Numbered from the stretch's first letter, positions 38,800 to 49,883 are shown. The stretch is 64,000 bases of DNA from Phytohalomonas tamaricis (GCF_003012345.1 NZ_PVRV01000023.1:62001-126000), one strand, 5' to 3'. Notes: generated from the sequence alone by a model not told the origin. A program made the numbers and translations.

Positions 38800-40035
38800 A
38801 TGGACAAGCCACAACTTCTGCAGAACATTCAACTGCCTCGTGCTGTCATCGCCATGCGAGAGCTCGTTAAACGCTTCAATAGTCACGATGGGAAACAGAC
38901 AGCGTCTGCGCTGACCTACACAACCCTTTTCGCTGTGGTGCCTTTGACGACGGTGCTTTATGCCATGCTGGCGGCTATTCCCAATTTTCAGGGGGTAGGT
39001 GATCGGTTGCAGCAGTATGTGTTCAGCCAGTTTGTACCTGCTACAGGCGAAACGGTACTCGGTTATCTCAACAGTTTTACCAGCCAGGCGCGAAATCTTA
39101 CCGTCGTCGGTGTGTTGTTCCTGTTCGTGACATCCGTTCTGATGATGATTACCGTGGAGCGCGCCTTTAACAATATCTGGCGGGTCCCCAACAGTCGTAA
39201 GGGTGTGTCCAGTTTTCTATTGTATTGGGCAATGTTGACGCTCGGGCCTATTTTGATTGGTTCCGGATTAGTCTTGTCATCGTATCTTACGTCGTTAACA
39301 TTTATTAGCAATGCAGCTTCATGGGTGGGCGGTGGCAAGTACTTCTTGCGCTTGGTTCCACCGTTACTGAGCTTCCTGGCGTTTTTGTTTATCTATTTGG
39401 CAGTACCCAATTATCGTGTCCAACTGCGACATGCGGCTGCAGGAGCTGCACTGGTGTCGGTTGCATTGGAAATTGCTAAACTGGGCTTTTCGTTATACGT
39501 AAGCAATTTTCCCTCTTATCAAGTCATTTATGGCGCATTCGCAGCCGTACCACTTTTTCTGCTATGGATTTATCTATCGTGGGCCATCATTTTATTTGGT
39601 GCTGAATTAGCCTCTTGGTTGGGAGAATCCCAGCAGGCCGATTGGCGGCGTTGGCCATGTTTCTGGCAGGCTATCGGCGTACTGTTTCGCCTGCAGGAAG
39701 TCCATCTTCAGGGGGGAACATTAACCAGTAAACAGTTAAGACGATTATTGGGAGGACATTATCACTTATTGCTTGATCCGTTAATGAAGGCTGGGTTTGT
39801 TGCTCCTGTTAATGATGGAGGCTGGGTATTATCGAGATCGCTTGATAATCTGACATTATGGGAATTTAGCGAACGACTACCATGGCCAATACCTCTCAAT
39901 GATAAAGTCCCTGATGCTCGTTTTTCCGATATAGCCCGTGTATTGGCAGATGAGCGAGCGAGCCGTAGACAGATTCTTGATTGCCCGTTGGGCGCGTTAA
40001 CGGTGCCAGTGAATACAGATGTGAAAAATAAATAA
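38800..40035 (+). CDS. YihY/BrkB-family inner-membrane protein
   Basis: 411 residues from MDKPQLLQNIQLPRAV. Six membrane helices in the first 280 residues, with TASALTYTTLFAVVPLTTVL, AFNNIWRVPNSRKG and YQVIYGAFAAVPLFLLWIYL as YihY/BrkB hallmarks. A cytoplasmic C-terminal winged-helix-like region (TSKQLRRLLGGHYHLLLDPL) follows. Role unknown, despite the old name ribonuclease BN. A longer frame from 38674 is possible but has no ribosome-binding site. Confidence 0.88.
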   Translation: MDKPQLLQNIQLPRAVIAMRELVKRFNSHDGKQTASALTYTTLFAVVPLTTVLYAMLAAIPNFQGVGDRLQQYVFSQFVPATGETVLGYLNSFTSQARNLTVVGVLFLFVTSVLMMITVERAFNNIWRVPNSRKGVSSFLLYWAMLTLGPILIGSGLVLSSYLTSLTFISNAASWVGGGKYFLRLVPPLLSFLAFLFIYLAVPNYRVQLRHAAAGAALVSVALEIAKLGFSLYVSNFPSYQVIYGAFAAVPLFLLWIYLSWAIILFGAELASWLGESQQADWRRWPCFWQAIGVLFRLQEVHLQGGTLTSKQLRRLLGGHYHLLLDPLMKAGFVAPVNDGGWVLSRSLDNLTLWEFSERLPWPIPLNDKVPDARFSDIARVLADERASRRQILDCPLGALTVPVNTDVKNK

Positions 40036-40141
40036 TGACAGCCGTGGATAATGGCGCGCTATGGTAATAGATGTAAATTGAAATAAGCAGGACCGAGGGA
40101 ACAGTTGCCCGCCTGACTGCCGACCGGGAGGAGACGTGCCA

Positions 40142-40738
40142 ATGACCTTTGATGAGCGTGAATATCAAATATTTAGCGAAGCGATGGCAGATGTCAGGCC
40201 TTTAAGCAAGGGCACCGACAAAGTACTAGCATCCCAGCCACGCAAAGAACCCACTCAAGCCCAACTGGCACGACGTGCAAGCGCCCAAGGAGGCGAGGAG
40301 GAGAGTAACTTCCTATCGGATGAATTCGTGGAGTTGTTATCGTCTGATGATCCCATCGAATTTCGTCGCGATGGTATTCAGACCGGGGTTGTCGATAAAT
40401 TACGCCAGGGGGGGTATCCCGTCGAGTCTCAGCTCAACTTGTTGCGCCGTCCGCTCTCGGAGTGTCGTCGCGAGTTGTTTAAATTCATTCGTGATGCGCA
40501 CCAGCATGAATTACGTTCGGTGCTAATTGTGCATGGCAGAGGCAAGCGTGATGATAGTCATGCCAATATTGCACGTTCCTACATAGCCAAATGGCTTGGG
40601 CAATTTGAGGAAGTACAAGCCTACGCGAGTGCTTTACCTCGCCACGGTGGTGTTGGTGCCACTTATGTGATGTTGCGTAAATCGTTACGAGCGCGTCAAC
40701 GTAATAGAGAATTGCATCAGAAACGTAACCCTCATTAA
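40142..40738 (+). CDS. smrA: Smr-domain protein (SmrA-like DNA endonuclease)
   Basis: 198 residues. The C-terminal Smr domain, about residues 95-190, has LRRPLSECRRELFKFIRDAH, LIVHGRGKRDDSHANIARSY and GGVGATYVMLRKS; HGRGK is the active-site segment of the family. The N-terminus is charged and probably disordered. ATG 40142 lies eight bases after AGGAG; an in-frame GTG at 40136 is too close. Stand-alone Smr proteins nick DNA or RNA. Confidence 0.88.
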   Translation: MTFDEREYQIFSEAMADVRPLSKGTDKVLASQPRKEPTQAQLARRASAQGGEEESNFLSDEFVELLSSDDPIEFRRDGIQTGVVDKLRQGGYPVESQLNLLRRPLSECRRELFKFIRDAHQHELRSVLIVHGRGKRDDSHANIARSYIAKWLGQFEEVQAYASALPRHGGVGATYVMLRKSLRARQRNRELHQKRNPH

Positions 40739-40755
40739 TAATCAATATGCGACAT

Positions 40756-40786
40756 AAAAAGAGCGGCCTATATGGCCGCTCTTTTT
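40756..40786. terminator. Bidirectional terminator between smrA and metH
   Basis: AAAAAGAGCGGCC-TATAT-GGCCGCTCTTTTT, a perfect 13-base stem including A/T tracts; serves both convergent genes. Confidence 0.92.
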
Positions 40787-40870
40787 ATTAGTGGAATGTA
40801 AACTATTTATAATTTATACCGTTATCTTTTAAATTTAAAAAGAGTAGCAATAATGCTACTCCAATAATAA

Positions 40871-43800
40871 TTAATAAGACAAAACCGGTGACAACCAACG
40901 TTCAAGTTCAACAATGTCCATATCTTTACGTGCAGCTAAAACCTCAACTTGATCACGCGTGATTTTACCCGTTGAAAAATAACGTGATTGCGGATGAGCA
41001 AAATACCATCCCGAAACAGCTGCTGCCGGCCACATGGCGTAGCTATCGGTCAATGTCATACCTGTATTACGCTCTGCCTGAAGTAACTCAAATAGAGCTG
41101 CTTTTTCGGTATGATCAGGACAAGCCGGATAGCCAGGAGCAGGGCGGATACCCTGATATTTCTCACTGATCAACCCATCGTTATCTAACTGTTCATCAGC
41201 TGCATATCCCCAGTATTCCTTGCGTACACGCTCATGCATACGCTCAGCAAAAGCTTCAGCCAATCGATCAGCCAAAGCTTTTACCATAATGGCATTGTAA
41301 TCATCACCAGCCTTTTCATATTGCTTGGCAAGTTCATCGGCGCCATGTCCGGTCGTAACAGCGAATCCACCAATCCAATCCGCTTTATTCACAGAGGCAG
41401 GCGCTATGAAATCCGCCAGGCTATAACAAATTCCATCTTTATTTTTAGTGCTCTGCTGACGAATATGATGCAACTGCCGAATGACCTGCTGGCGTGAATC
41501 ATCTGCATAAACTTCAATTACATCATCATCGACTGTATTGGCTGGCCAAATGCCAATCACACCCCGTGCTTGTAGGTGGTTCTCGGTGATAAGTTTATCC
41601 AGCATAGCTTGTGCATCAGCGTATAAGTTACGCGCTGCTTCACCCACCACATCATCCTTAAGGATCTTGGGATACTTGCCAGCAAGTTGCCAGCTCATGA
41701 AAAACGGCGTCCAATCGATAAGCCCAGCCAGCTCTTTAAGATCATAATCGTCGAACACCTTGATACCAGTAAACGAAGGCGCTGGAGGAGTGTAGGCATC
41801 CCAATTGGTCTTGAATCGCCGCTTACGTGCTTCAGCATACGTAATATCCGCGGCCTTGGGGCGGCGCTTGCTGTTACGTTCACGCACCTTTTCGTATTCA
41901 GCACGAATCTCACCTACGTATGCGTCGCGTAACCCGGGTGATAACAATCGGCTTACAACGCCGACCGCCCGAGATGCATCCGTCACGTAAACTACTGGAT
42001 GGGAGTAGTTCGGCTCTATCTTGACCGCCGTATGTGCCTTGGAGGTAGTGGCGCCCCCAATCAGCAGCGGTAAATTAAAGCCTTGTCGTTCCATTTCTTT
42101 AGCGACATGTACCATCTCATCAAGCGATGGTGTAATCAGACCGGAAAGGCCAATGACATCGGCCTTTTCCTCTCGTGCTGTTTGTAAAATCTTCTCGGCG
42201 GGCACCATGACGCCAAGGTCAACAACATCATAATTATTGCACTGTAGGACAACCCCAACGATATTCTTGCCTATGTCATGCACGTCGCCCTTGACCGTGG
42301 CCATAACAATTTTGCCCTTGCTCTGGGCATCACCGCTTTTTTCAGCCTCGATGTAGGGAATCAAGTAAGCCACGGCTTGTTTCATGACCCGCGCTGACTT
42401 GACGACTTGAGGAAGGAACATCTTACCGGCGCCGAATAGATCGCCAACGACATTCATTCCATCCATCAGAGGCCCTTCAATAACCTCAATAGGGCGGGCG
42501 GCACGTTGCCTGGCGAGTTCAGTATCATCAAGAATATGCGCAGTAATGCCTTTCACCAAGGCATGTTCGATACGCTTTTCGACTTCCCAACTACGCCATT
42601 CAAGATCTTCCTTGCGTGCCGTATTGCTGCCATCACCTTTGTATTGCTCGGCAATATCAAGTAAACGTTCAGTGCCATCTTCGCGTCGATTAAGTACAAC
42701 GTCTTCAACCGCTTCTCGCAGCTCAGCGGGCAAATCATCATAGACGGCAAGCTGACCCGCATTGACAATACCCATTGTCAAACCGGCTTTGATGGCGTGA
42801 TACAGAAATACGGAATGGATCGCTTCACGCACACCGTTGTTGCCACGAAACGAGAAGGAGACGTTAGACACCCCCCCTGAAATCATCGCATGGGGCAGGT
42901 TGTCATGAATCCACTGGGTCGCTTCAATGAAATCGACAGCGTAATTATTGTGCTCTTCAATACCTGTCGCGATAGCGAAGATATTCGGGTCAAAAATGAT
43001 ATCTTCGGCTGGGAAACCAATTTCATCGACCAACAAACGGTAGGCGCGTTCACAGATTTCTGTCTTGCGCTTGAATGTATCGGCCTGACCCACTTCATCA
43101 AATGCCATGACTACAATGGCAGCACCAAAGCGGCGACATATCGTCGCTTGCTCACGGAATTTCTCTTCACCTTCTTTCAGTGAAATTGAATTGACGATTG
43201 CCTTGCCTTGAATGCACTTGAGTCCCGCCTCGATGATCTCCCATTTGGAGGAGTCGACCATGATCGGCACACGAGAAATGTCAGGCTCAGAGCCTACCAG
43301 ATTGAGAAAGCGCACCATCGCTTCCTGAGAATCCAGCATGCCTTCATCCATATTGATGTCGATGACCTGAGCACCACTCTCTACTTGCTCAAGTGCTACC
43401 TCTAGCGCCGTGGAGTAATCTTCTTCCAGGATCAAGCGCTTGAACCGGGCGGACCCCGTGATGTTGGTGCGCTCACCGACGTTTACAAATAGCGAGTCGG
43501 TCGTGATATTGAATGGCTCTAATCCTGAAAGTCGGCAAGCGGGTTCGATGGTTGGTATCTTGCGTGGCGACAGATCAAGCATTGCATTTTTGATCGCGGC
43601 GATATGCTCAGGTGTCGTGCCACAGCAGCCGCCAATGATATTGACCAAGCCGCTCTCACCGAACTCGCGAACAATGGCAGCCATTTCTTCGGCAGACTGA
43701 TCATATTCGCCAAATTCATTGGGCAAGCCGGCATTAGGGTGTGCACTGACATGCGTATTGGCTTTCTTGGACAGTTCTTCAAGATACGGGCGCAGGTCTT

Positions 43801-44554
43801 CCGCACCTAGCGCGCAATTCAGACCTATCGAAATCGGCTTGGCATGACGTACAGAATTCCAGAACGCTTCAGTAGTCTGGCCGGAAAGGGTACGCCCGGA
43901 TGCGTCCGTAATCGTACCTGAGATCATGACCGGAAGGCGTTCACTGCGACGTTCAAACAGCACTTCGAGCGCATAAATCGCAGCTTTGGCATTCAAGGTG
44001 TCAAAGATTGTCTCGATCAGGATGAGATCGCTACCGCCTTCAATCAGAGCCTCGGCAGATTCGAGGTAATTCTCAACTAGTTCATCGAACGTAATATTAC
44101 GCTTGGCGGGGTCATTTACATCAGGCGAAAGAGATGCAGTACGGCTGGTGGGCCCCAATACGCCGGCAACAAAGCGCGGTATTCCTGTTTCCTGAGCCAC
44201 TTCATCACAGGCTTCACGGGCCAGACGTGCCGATTCGCGATTAAGCTCAGGCACCAGCGCTTCCATACCATAGTCAGACTGGGAAAGCCGCGTGCTGTTG
44301 AAGGTATTGGTTTCAACAATATCTGCACCAGCCTCAAGATAATCCCGATGCAATGATTTGATGGTGTCGGCCTGAGTCAGACTGAGCAGGTCATTGTTGC
44401 CCGTGATTTCACTCGGCCAGTCACTGAACCGCTCACCGCGGAAGTCGCTTTCTCCGAAACGATAGCCTTGGATCATGGTCCCCATGCCACCGTCAAGAAT
44501 CAGAATACGGTCAGCAAGGGCACGGTTAATGGCGTCGAATTTAGAGGTAGCCAT
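40871..44554 (-). CDS. metH: Cobalamin-dependent methionine synthase
   Basis: 1227 residues from [16 protein letters not shown], the same length as the E. coli enzyme. Homocysteine domain ([15 protein letters not shown]; zinc Cys in [12 protein letters not shown] near residue 310), folate domain ([20 protein letters not shown]), B12-binding domain with [19 protein letters not shown] (cobalt-ligand His) and the AdoMet reactivation domain ([14 protein letters not shown]). It methylates homocysteine using methyltetrahydrofolate. A TTG four codons upstream is an alternative start. No cobalamin riboswitch was seen in the 170 bp upstream. Confidence 0.97.
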   Translation of the reverse strand: MATSKFDAINRALADRILILDGGMGTMIQGYRFGESDFRGERFSDWPSEITGNNDLLSLTQADTIKSLHRDYLEAGADIVETNTFNSTRLSQSDYGMEALVPELNRESARLAREACDEVAQETGIPRFVAGVLGPTSRTASLSPDVNDPAKRNITFDELVENYLESAEALIEGGSDLILIETIFDTLNAKAAIYALEVLFERRSERLPVMISGTITDASGRTLSGQTTEAFWNSVRHAKPISIGLNCALGAEDLRPYLEELSKKANTHVSAHPNAGLPNEFGEYDQSAEEMAAIVREFGESGLVNIIGGCCGTTPEHIAAIKNAMLDLSPRKIPTIEPACRLSGLEPFNITTDSLFVNVGERTNITGSARFKRLILEEDYSTALEVALEQVESGAQVIDINMDEGMLDSQEAMVRFLNLVGSEPDISRVPIMVDSSKWEIIEAGLKCIQGKAIVNSISLKEGEEKFREQATICRRFGAAIVVMAFDEVGQADTFKRKTEICERAYRLLVDEIGFPAEDIIFDPNIFAIATGIEEHNNYAVDFIEATQWIHDNLPHAMISGGVSNVSFSFRGNNGVREAIHSVFLYHAIKAGLTMGIVNAGQLAVYDDLPAELREAVEDVVLNRREDGTERLLDIAEQYKGDGSNTARKEDLEWRSWEVEKRIEHALVKGITAHILDDTELARQRAARPIEVIEGPLMDGMNVVGDLFGAGKMFLPQVVKSARVMKQAVAYLIPYIEAEKSGDAQSKGKIVMATVKGDVHDIGKNIVGVVLQCNNYDVVDLGVMVPAEKILQTAREEKADVIGLSGLITPSLDEMVHVAKEMERQGFNLPLLIGGATTSKAHTAVKIEPNYSHPVVYVTDASRAVGVVSRLLSPGLRDAYVGEIRAEYEKVRERNSKRRPKAADITYAEARKRRFKTNWDAYTPPAPSFTGIKVFDDYDLKELAGLIDWTPFFMSWQLAGKYPKILKDDVVGEAARNLYADAQAMLDKLITENHLQARGVIGIWPANTVDDDVIEVYADDSRQQVIRQLHHIRQQSTKNKDGICYSLADFIAPASVNKADWIGGFAVTTGHGADELAKQYEKAGDDYNAIMVKALADRLAEAFAERMHERVRKEYWGYAADEQLDNDGLISEKYQGIRPAPGYPACPDHTEKAALFELLQAERNTGMTLTDSYAMWPAAAVSGWYFAHPQSRYFSTGKITRDQVEVLAARKDMDIVELERWLSPVLSY

Positions 44555-44666
44555 GAGCGACGGCAAACTCCAGCGGTAATAGGTGGAAGAAATTTGTGGG
44601 CAAGGATAGTAGCAGAAGCTTGGATATTACGGCAGTAGTTCTTTCCTGAGCAAAACACTCAGGATT

Positions 44667-44702
44667 GTCTAAAAAGGCGTGAATGGCGTATCATAACGCC
44701 AA
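44667..44702 (+). promoter_or_regulatory. Candidate nfuA promoter with overlapping palindrome
   Basis: TTGTCT (44667-44672), 18-bp spacer, TATCAT (44691-44696). GGCGT-ATCATA-ACGCC (44687-44702) overlaps the -10 and could be an operator. Confidence 0.5.
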
Positions 44703-44726
44703 ATATATTGTAATAGAGACCGTATC

Positions 44727-45317
44727 ATGAGCCAGATCATTGAAATTACGGATAGCGCTCAAGAATATCTTGGCGAGCTGTTATCCAAGCAAAGCGTCGA
44801 AGGTATCGGCGTACGTGTATTCATTACCCAGCCGGGCACCCCATATGCTGAAACATGCTTGGCCTATTGCCGACCCGGCGAAGAAGAACCTACTGATGAA
44901 CAGATCGCCCTAGAGAAGTTTACCGTCTACCTAGACAAGAATAGTCTGACCTTTCTTGAAGATGCCGTGGTCGACTTTAATCCCGATCGCATGGGAGGGC
45001 AGCTGACTATAAAGGCACCAAATGCCAAGATGCCCAAGGTCAACGCCGATAGTCCGCTGGAAGATCGCATCAACTATATTCTTTATAGCGAAATCAACCC
45101 GGGCCTGGCGTCGCACGGCGGCGAGATCAAGCTTATCCAGTTGACTGATGAGAATATCGCCGTATTGCAATTTGGTGGTGGCTGCCAAGGATGTGCGGCA
45201 GTTGATCTAACGTTGAAAGATGGCGTCGAACGGACCTTGATGGAACGTATTCCTGAATTGACTGCGGTTCGCGACGTTACCGATCATACTGATACTACCA
45301 ACGCCTATTATCGGTAA
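44727..45317 (+). CDS. nfuA: Fe/S biogenesis scaffold NfuA
   Basis: 196 residues: degenerate A-type domain (residues 1-95, [20 protein letters not shown]) fused to a Nfu domain whose [20 protein letters not shown] holds the C-x2-C that binds a 4Fe-4S cluster. It delivers clusters to target enzymes, mainly under stress. Divergent from metH and followed by a strong terminator. Confidence 0.96.
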   Translation: MSQIIEITDSAQEYLGELLSKQSVEGIGVRVFITQPGTPYAETCLAYCRPGEEEPTDEQIALEKFTVYLDKNSLTFLEDAVVDFNPDRMGGQLTIKAPNAKMPKVNADSPLEDRINYILYSEINPGLASHGGEIKLIQLTDENIAVLQFGGGCQGCAAVDLTLKDGVERTLMERIPELTAVRDVTDHTDTTNAYYR

Positions 45318-45335
45318 GTGTATACCTCAATGAGA

Positions 45336-45368
45336 AACGCCCGGTCATTGACTGACCGGGCGTTTTTT
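45336..45368 (+). terminator. Terminator after nfuA
   Basis: AACGCCCGGTCA-TTGAC-TGACCGGGCGTT followed by TTTT, a 12-bp perfect stem; also serves the convergent kfrA-like gene. Confidence 0.92.
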
Positions 45369-45387
45369 ATGCCTGAAGGAAACTAAT

Positions 45388-46353
45388 TCAGTATACAAAA
45401 GGGGGCATAGGCGTGCGGGAAATCCTTTCCTGCAAAACGCGAAGTTCCGTACGCACTTTCAGAAGTTCTTGCTCGCGTTCAGCCAACTCACCGCTGGTAC
45501 GCTCCTCACGTCCGCGACTTTCCTGTAGTAACTGCTCTGTTTGCTGCGCCTGCCATGTCAGGTCGCGGTGACGACGCTCTTCTTCCTGCAATGCGCGACG
45601 CTGCTCTTCAAGCTGCGCATTGAGCCGGTCAATACGTTCTTCAAGCTGTTCACTACGACGTCGAAACTGCTTCTCTAGTTCCTGCTTTTCCTGACGAGCC
45701 GCATCCAAGAGTTGCATCAGTCGATTTTCCGCAGCTTCATGACGGGACTCTTCTTGTGTCAGACGCCTGCGGTTCATCTGCTCGATTTCCTCCATAGCCT
45801 GCTGATGCTCTCGATCCAGACGCTCACGCTCCTCGCTTAGCGTTTCGATCTGAGCATCGCGCGTTTCCAGGCGAGCATCGCGCTCTTCAAGGCCATGACG
45901 AAGTTGCACAACTTCGCTTTCCAGGCGTGCTAAAGCCGATGTCTTTTCATCCAGACGTGTCTGGGTCTGATCAAAACGCTCACCTAATGCATGCAAACGC
46001 TGCTCGGCATCTTCTGCACGCCGCTGAGTCAGACGTGCCTCTTCAAGCGTTTGCTCGACTTTCTCATCCGCCTGATGCCGATAGAAAGCTAGCGCTTCAA
46101 ATGCCTCATCCTGAGCTTGTTGCCATAGCCCTGCCAAAGCGTCATGTAAGCGCTCGGGAATGGCTTGGGGCAGGGGCGCATCACGATTTTCATCACGTCG
46201 TGTACGCCATTCACGCAAATGATCACTGATGGTAGTGAAACTACCTGTACCCAGCACTTCACGGATGCGTTGCACACTGGGTACATCGCCTCGCTGTAAA
46301 AGTGTCTCGATCGCGCGCTGCACATCTTCGTACTGCACACCATTACGAGCCAT
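45388..46353 (-). CDS. KfrA-like DNA-binding coiled-coil protein
   Basis: 321 residues. N-terminal KfrA_N domain (VQYEDVQRAIETLLQRGDVP, then GTGSFTTISDHLREWR, a helix-turn-helix) followed by about 220 residues of nearly unbroken coiled coil rich in Glu, Arg and Gln. KfrA proteins are plasmid autorepressors involved in stable inheritance; chromosomal copies next to a recombinase gene occur in gammaproteobacteria with unknown role. Divergent from the recombinase across an AT-rich region with palindromes. Confidence 0.86.
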   Translation of the reverse strand: MARNGVQYEDVQRAIETLLQRGDVPSVQRIREVLGTGSFTTISDHLREWRTRRDENRDAPLPQAIPERLHDALAGLWQQAQDEAFEALAFYRHQADEKVEQTLEEARLTQRRAEDAEQRLHALGERFDQTQTRLDEKTSALARLESEVVQLRHGLEERDARLETRDAQIETLSEERERLDREHQQAMEEIEQMNRRRLTQEESRHEAAENRLMQLLDAARQEKQELEKQFRRRSEQLEERIDRLNAQLEEQRRALQEEERRHRDLTWQAQQTEQLLQESRGREERTSGELAEREQELLKVRTELRVLQERISRTPMPPFVY

Positions 46354-46485
46354 GATATCTCCTTGGGAATATCCCTTGATCCCTAGCGTTGCTGCTTATC
46401 ATGAAGTGATCGATTCCGTTCTGCATGACTGATTTAAGCGTTTTATACACTACAAGCATAGCGGTAAATACATAAATAATAAAAT

Positions 46486-46560
46486 TTACGTAATATGTAA
46501 TACGTAATATATTTTATCAAATACATAATAAATTCAAGATTACGCGTCTTATCTTGAATT
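46486..46560. repeat. AT-rich region with direct and inverted repeats between kfrA-like and recombinase genes
   Basis: Direct repeats TACGTAATAT at 46487-46496 and 46501-46510 (14-bp step), and a perfect inverted repeat AATTCAAGAT / ATCTTGAATT (46531-46540 and 46551-46560) around TACGCGTCTT. The 46440-46600 stretch is far richer in A/T than its surroundings. Likely operator sites of the KfrA-like protein or binding sites of the recombinase. Confidence 0.6.
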
Positions 46561-46600
46561 TTTGCATTATCATAGCCACATAGTAGCCAGGCATTCATGA

Positions 46601-47851
46601 ATGAGCCCGCTAGCGCCAGAACGCTCCGAACAGAAATATGGTGTCAGGATAATGAATGAAGAGGGAGCTTATTCACTCGTCATGACCGGACAAGACGTGG
46701 AGGCAACACGCTGGCCAGTGTCAATTCTTGACGTTGACCATCATGAAATGGGCACACCGCTTATAGAGGCGCAGGATGATGTAACTGCCGTACAGCATTG
46801 GTTGGCTGAATACCGCGCCAGCCCGCAAACATTGCGCCAATATCGCAAGGAAGCTGAACGCTTATTACTGTGGCTGCGTGAACAAGGGCTTACGCTTGGC
46901 GATATGAACCGCCAGCGCGTGGACATTTACGATGAATTTCTTGCCAATCCTCAGCCCAGTGAGCGCTGGGTAGGGCCTTCAAAGCCGCGCCATTCCCCGT
47001 TATGGCGACCCTTTCGCTCACCATTATCCGCCTCCAGTCGCCGGCAAACGCTGATTATCCTTCAAGGCATGTTTGCCTGGCTGGTTGAGGCGGGTTGGTT
47101 GAAACATAATCCTTTTCGACTGATGCGTGATAAGCGCCGGCGTCTCGATAACCGTCATGAGAGTATTGAGCGCTATCTGGAGCGTCCGTTGTGGAAGTGG
47201 CTTTGGCAGCAAAGGCTGGATATCTCATTAATCTCCGAGGCGACACCCCGCCAGCATTATTGTCAGGCACGCCTACGTTTCATTTTCGGTTTCGCCTATC
47301 TCTTGGGGCCGCGTATCAGCGAAATGAGTGCTGCGCGAATGAATGATTTTATCAAGCGCGAGGGGCAGTGGTGGTGGCGTGTCATCGGCAAAGGGGGCAA
47401 ACGCGCCCAGGTGCCATTAACACCTGACATGCAGACGCTGTTACGAGAATGGCGTGCAACCCTGGGGCTCGAAGGGCTACCGCATGAAGATGAAGCGACG
47501 CCGGTTATCCGAGCACTTAATGGCGTAAGCGGTCTCAGCGACAACCAGCTCTATCGACTAATAAAAACGGAATTTAGTGAGGCTGCGGATGCTCTTGAAA
47601 CCACGAGTGACATGCCGGAATTGACTCGTCAGTTGCGGCATGCCTCTCCACACTGGTTACGTCATACTGCCATTACTCACCAGGCCCAATCTGGTGTAGA
47701 GCTACGCTATCTAGCCAAAACCGCCCGACATTCCCGCCTCGATACCACTGCTCGATACCTGCATGCCGAAGCCCAAGAGTGGCAACAGCAGCTCACCCGG
47801 CATACGTTGATGTCTCAAGATACGGACGAAGAGGGCGAGTCCTCGTTATAA
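46601..47851 (+). CDS. Tyrosine recombinase of the chromosomal KfrA-linked type
   Basis: 416 residues. SAM-like N-domain (VQHWLAEYRASPQTLRQYRK) and catalytic domain with Arg in LLGPRISEMSA, Lys in GKGGKRAQVPL, His and Arg in SPHWLRHTAITH, His in TARHSRLD and Tyr in TTARYLHAE. No mobile-element genes surround it except the divergent KfrA-like gene. ATG 46652 (MNEEGAYSLV) is an alternative start. The gene ends 26 bp before the sufE-like gene. Confidence 0.9.
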   Translation: MSPLAPERSEQKYGVRIMNEEGAYSLVMTGQDVEATRWPVSILDVDHHEMGTPLIEAQDDVTAVQHWLAEYRASPQTLRQYRKEAERLLLWLREQGLTLGDMNRQRVDIYDEFLANPQPSERWVGPSKPRHSPLWRPFRSPLSASSRRQTLIILQGMFAWLVEAGWLKHNPFRLMRDKRRRLDNRHESIERYLERPLWKWLWQQRLDISLISEATPRQHYCQARLRFIFGFAYLLGPRISEMSAARMNDFIKREGQWWWRVIGKGGKRAQVPLTPDMQTLLREWRATLGLEGLPHEDEATPVIRALNGVSGLSDNQLYRLIKTEFSEAADALETTSDMPELTRQLRHASPHWLRHTAITHQAQSGVELRYLAKTARHSRLDTTARYLHAEAQEWQQQLTRHTLMSQDTDEEGESSL

Positions 47852-47877
47852 TGGCGCGAGATAAATGAGGAGATGTT

Positions 47878-48288
47878 ATGAGTACTCAGGATGCCCAAGC
47901 GGAACTGATCGAAGAATTCGAGATTTTCGACAATTGGATGGATCGTTATCAATACATCATCGATATGGGAAAGCAGCTTCCTGCTTTTCCTGATGAGTGG
48001 AAGACTTCGGATACTCGGCTACAAGGTTGTCAATCAAATGTCTGGATTCGCCACGAGCGCCAAGGAGAGCTATTGCATTTTGATGCGATATCCGACGCAG
48101 CGATCGTGTCCGGATTAATAGCGGTGGTATTGCGTATCTATAATGATCGTTCTGCACAGGAGATCATGGCGACCCAGCCCGATTTCATGGGCAAGCTGGG
48201 ATTGGACAATCACTTGTCGCCAACCCGCAGCAATGGGCTCCATGCGATGCTTACGCACATTTACCAAACGGCAGAAAGATACGCCTGA
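47878..48288 (+). CDS. SufE/CsdE-family sulfur acceptor
   Basis: 136 residues. NWMDRYQYIIDMGKQLPAFP then KTSDTRLQGCQSNVWIRHE holds the SufE fold and the active Cys in LQGCQS, which takes sulfur from a cysteine desulfurase (SufS or CsdA). No desulfurase gene lies in the window. Its stop abuts the yidD stop. Confidence 0.92.
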   Translation: MSTQDAQAELIEEFEIFDNWMDRYQYIIDMGKQLPAFPDEWKTSDTRLQGCQSNVWIRHERQGELLHFDAISDAAIVSGLIAVVLRIYNDRSAQEIMATQPDFMGKLGLDNHLSPTRSNGLHAMLTHIYQTAERYA

Positions 48289-48606
48289 TCACTTCTTGTC
48301 GTCTTGATGGTGACCAGTGCAGCAGTGCGATGATTTGGCGGGAGGCACGGGGTCGACGCCACCCGCGTGAAAAGGGTGGCATTTACCAAGGCGTTTGAGT
48401 GTCAGCCAGCTACCACTTAGGGGACCGTGCGTTCGTAACGCCTCGATTGCATAGTACGAGCAGGTTGGCCAAAACCGACAACGGGGCCCAAGCAACGGAC
48501 TAATGCCATATTGATAGCCTTTGACCACGGCAACCAGCACAGCGGTTGCCGTTTTGGCAATAAACTGAAGACTCCGAGCGCCTAGAGTTTTAATGAGATG
48601 AACCAT
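48289..48606 (-). CDS. yidD: Membrane protein insertion efficiency factor YidD
   Basis: 105 residues. [20 protein letters not shown] followed by [17 protein letters not shown] and [19 protein letters not shown] are the YidD signature with conserved Cys. YidD is normally next to rnpA and yidC; here it is a stray copy at the end of a zinc-uptake operon. It overlaps hisI by 17 bp. The C-terminus is His/Cys-containing ([14 protein letters not shown]), which may reflect its zinc context. Confidence 0.9.
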   Translation of the reverse strand: MVHLIKTLGARSLQFIAKTATAVLVAVVKGYQYGISPLLGPRCRFWPTCSYYAIEALRTHGPLSGSWLTLKRLGKCHPFHAGGVDPVPPAKSSHCCTGHHQDDKK

Positions 48607-49039
48607 ACAGCGCAGCCGGGTCAATCAAAGGCGATGTCACAATGCTAGCGTCATCATTAGTCAGACGCGTATAGAAACAGCTGCGCCGTCCGGTATGACA
48701 AGCAGGTCCCTGCTGATCAACCTTCAAGAGTAATGTATCACCATCACAATCGAGAAAGGCATCCTTCAAGCGCTGTATTTGTCCAGAGGATTCACCCTTG
48801 CGCCATAATTTTTCGCGTGAACGTGACCAGTAGCAGACTTGACCGTTACTCAGCGTTTCACTCAGCGCTTCACGATTCATCCACGCCATCATTAATACTT
48901 CGCCGCTATCGTACTGCTGTGCGATAGCCGGCACTAATCCATCATTATTCCATGGCATAGCATCGAGTACGTGCTGAAGCGAAGTTGAATGGCCTATTGC
49001 TGCAGCCTCCAGCGTTTTAAAGAAAGATCGGGAACTCAT
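48590..49039 (-). CDS. hisI: Phosphoribosyl-AMP cyclohydrolase (HisI), in zinc-starvation cluster
   Basis: 149 residues. [52 protein letters not shown] and [13 protein letters not shown] are the HisI motifs, including the three Cys of the metal site. A stand-alone hisI away from other his genes and inside a znu operon matches the Zur-regulated hisI2 paralogues described in pseudomonads. The N-terminus is about 25 residues longer than usual; an ATG at MPWNNDG is an alternative start. Confidence 0.92.
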   Translation of the reverse strand: MSSRSFFKTLEAAAIGHSTSLQHVLDAMPWNNDGLVPAIAQQYDSGEVLMMAWMNREALSETLSNGQVCYWSRSREKLWRKGESSGQIQRLKDAFLDCDGDTLLLKVDQQGPACHTGRRSCFYTRLTNDDASIVTSPLIDPAALYGSSH

Positions 49040-49058
49040 GAATATTCCTGGCATAAAG

Positions 49059-49883
49059 TTAAGCAGTGAAACGACGAATGAGCCGGCGACTTAGCAACGA
49101 TATGATATAGCCAGTTCCCGCCAGCAAGACAATTGTCGCACCACTAGGCAGGTCGGCCTGCCATGAAAGCGCCAGACCACCGATAGTAAAGACACTACCT
49201 GCAATTGCAGCAATCAGCATCATCCCCGCCAACGAACGGGCATGGTGTCCCGCTAATGCAGCAGGCAATGTCAGTAGGGCGATTACCATGATCAATCCCA
49301 CAGCCTGAAGCAATAGCACGACCGTAACCGCCACGAGACATAGCAGTAATAAATAGAGAAATTTCGTTGGCACGCCACGCAGCCGAGCAAATTCTTCATC
49401 GAATATGACCGCTGTCAATGGTCGGTGAATCAGCCAGAGGATAACGGCCAATCCAACCAGAATTGCCAGCAATACCTTGACTAATCCTTCAGAAGACAAC
49501 AGCAGATTTCCGAATAGATAGCTCATCAAGTTAGCGTTGTAGCCGGGCGTCTGGCTAATAAACAGTACACCTACGGCCATGCCGACCGCCCAAAGGGCAC
49601 CAATGAGCGTATCTTCCTGATCAACACCGCTTAAACTGATCGAGCCGATCAGCAGTGCCGCCACAATCGCACAAACAAAAGCACCGACAATGGGTGAGCT
49701 ACCAATAAAATAAGCGATCCCCATGCCGGCTAGAACGGTGTGAGCGATACCGCCAGCAAGATAGCCGATACGGCGAACAACGACATAGGGCCCGACCAGC
49801 CCCCCAGCAAGACTGGCCAGCACCCCGACAAGCAGCGCTTGGCGTAGAAATGACTGAGTAAAAAGCGCGTTGATAAAATCCAT
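49059..49883 (-). CDS. znuB: Zinc ABC transporter permease ZnuB
   Basis: 274 residues, about eight membrane helices, ABC-3 family: [33 protein letters not shown], and [20 protein letters not shown] are typical. Forms the membrane channel of ZnuABC in the inner membrane. 23 bp after znuC. Confidence 0.93.
   Translation of the reverse strand: MDFINALFTQSFLRQALLVGVLASLAGGLVGPYVVVRRIGYLAGGIAHTVLAGMGIAYFIGSSPIVGAFVCAIVAALLIGSISLSGVDQEDTLIGALWAVGMAVGVLFISQTPGYNANLMSYLFGNLLLSSEGLVKVLLAILVGLAVILWLIHRPLTAVIFDEEFARLRGVPTKFLYLLLLCLVAVTVVLLLQAVGLIMVIALLTLPAALAGHHARSLAGMMLIAAIAGSVFTIGGLALSWQADLPSGATIVLLAGTGYIISLLSRRLIRRFTA

Noticed and set aside
44555-44726. Cobalamin or SAM riboswitch before metH
   Set aside because: No B12-box or SAM-box-like conserved segments were seen in this short spacer; only a small CCTGAG/CTCAGG hairpin.
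46601-47851. Second integrase marking another genomic island
   Set aside because: Neighbours on both sides are core genes, with no tRNA, att repeats or cargo; it fits the KfrA-linked recombinase pair better.
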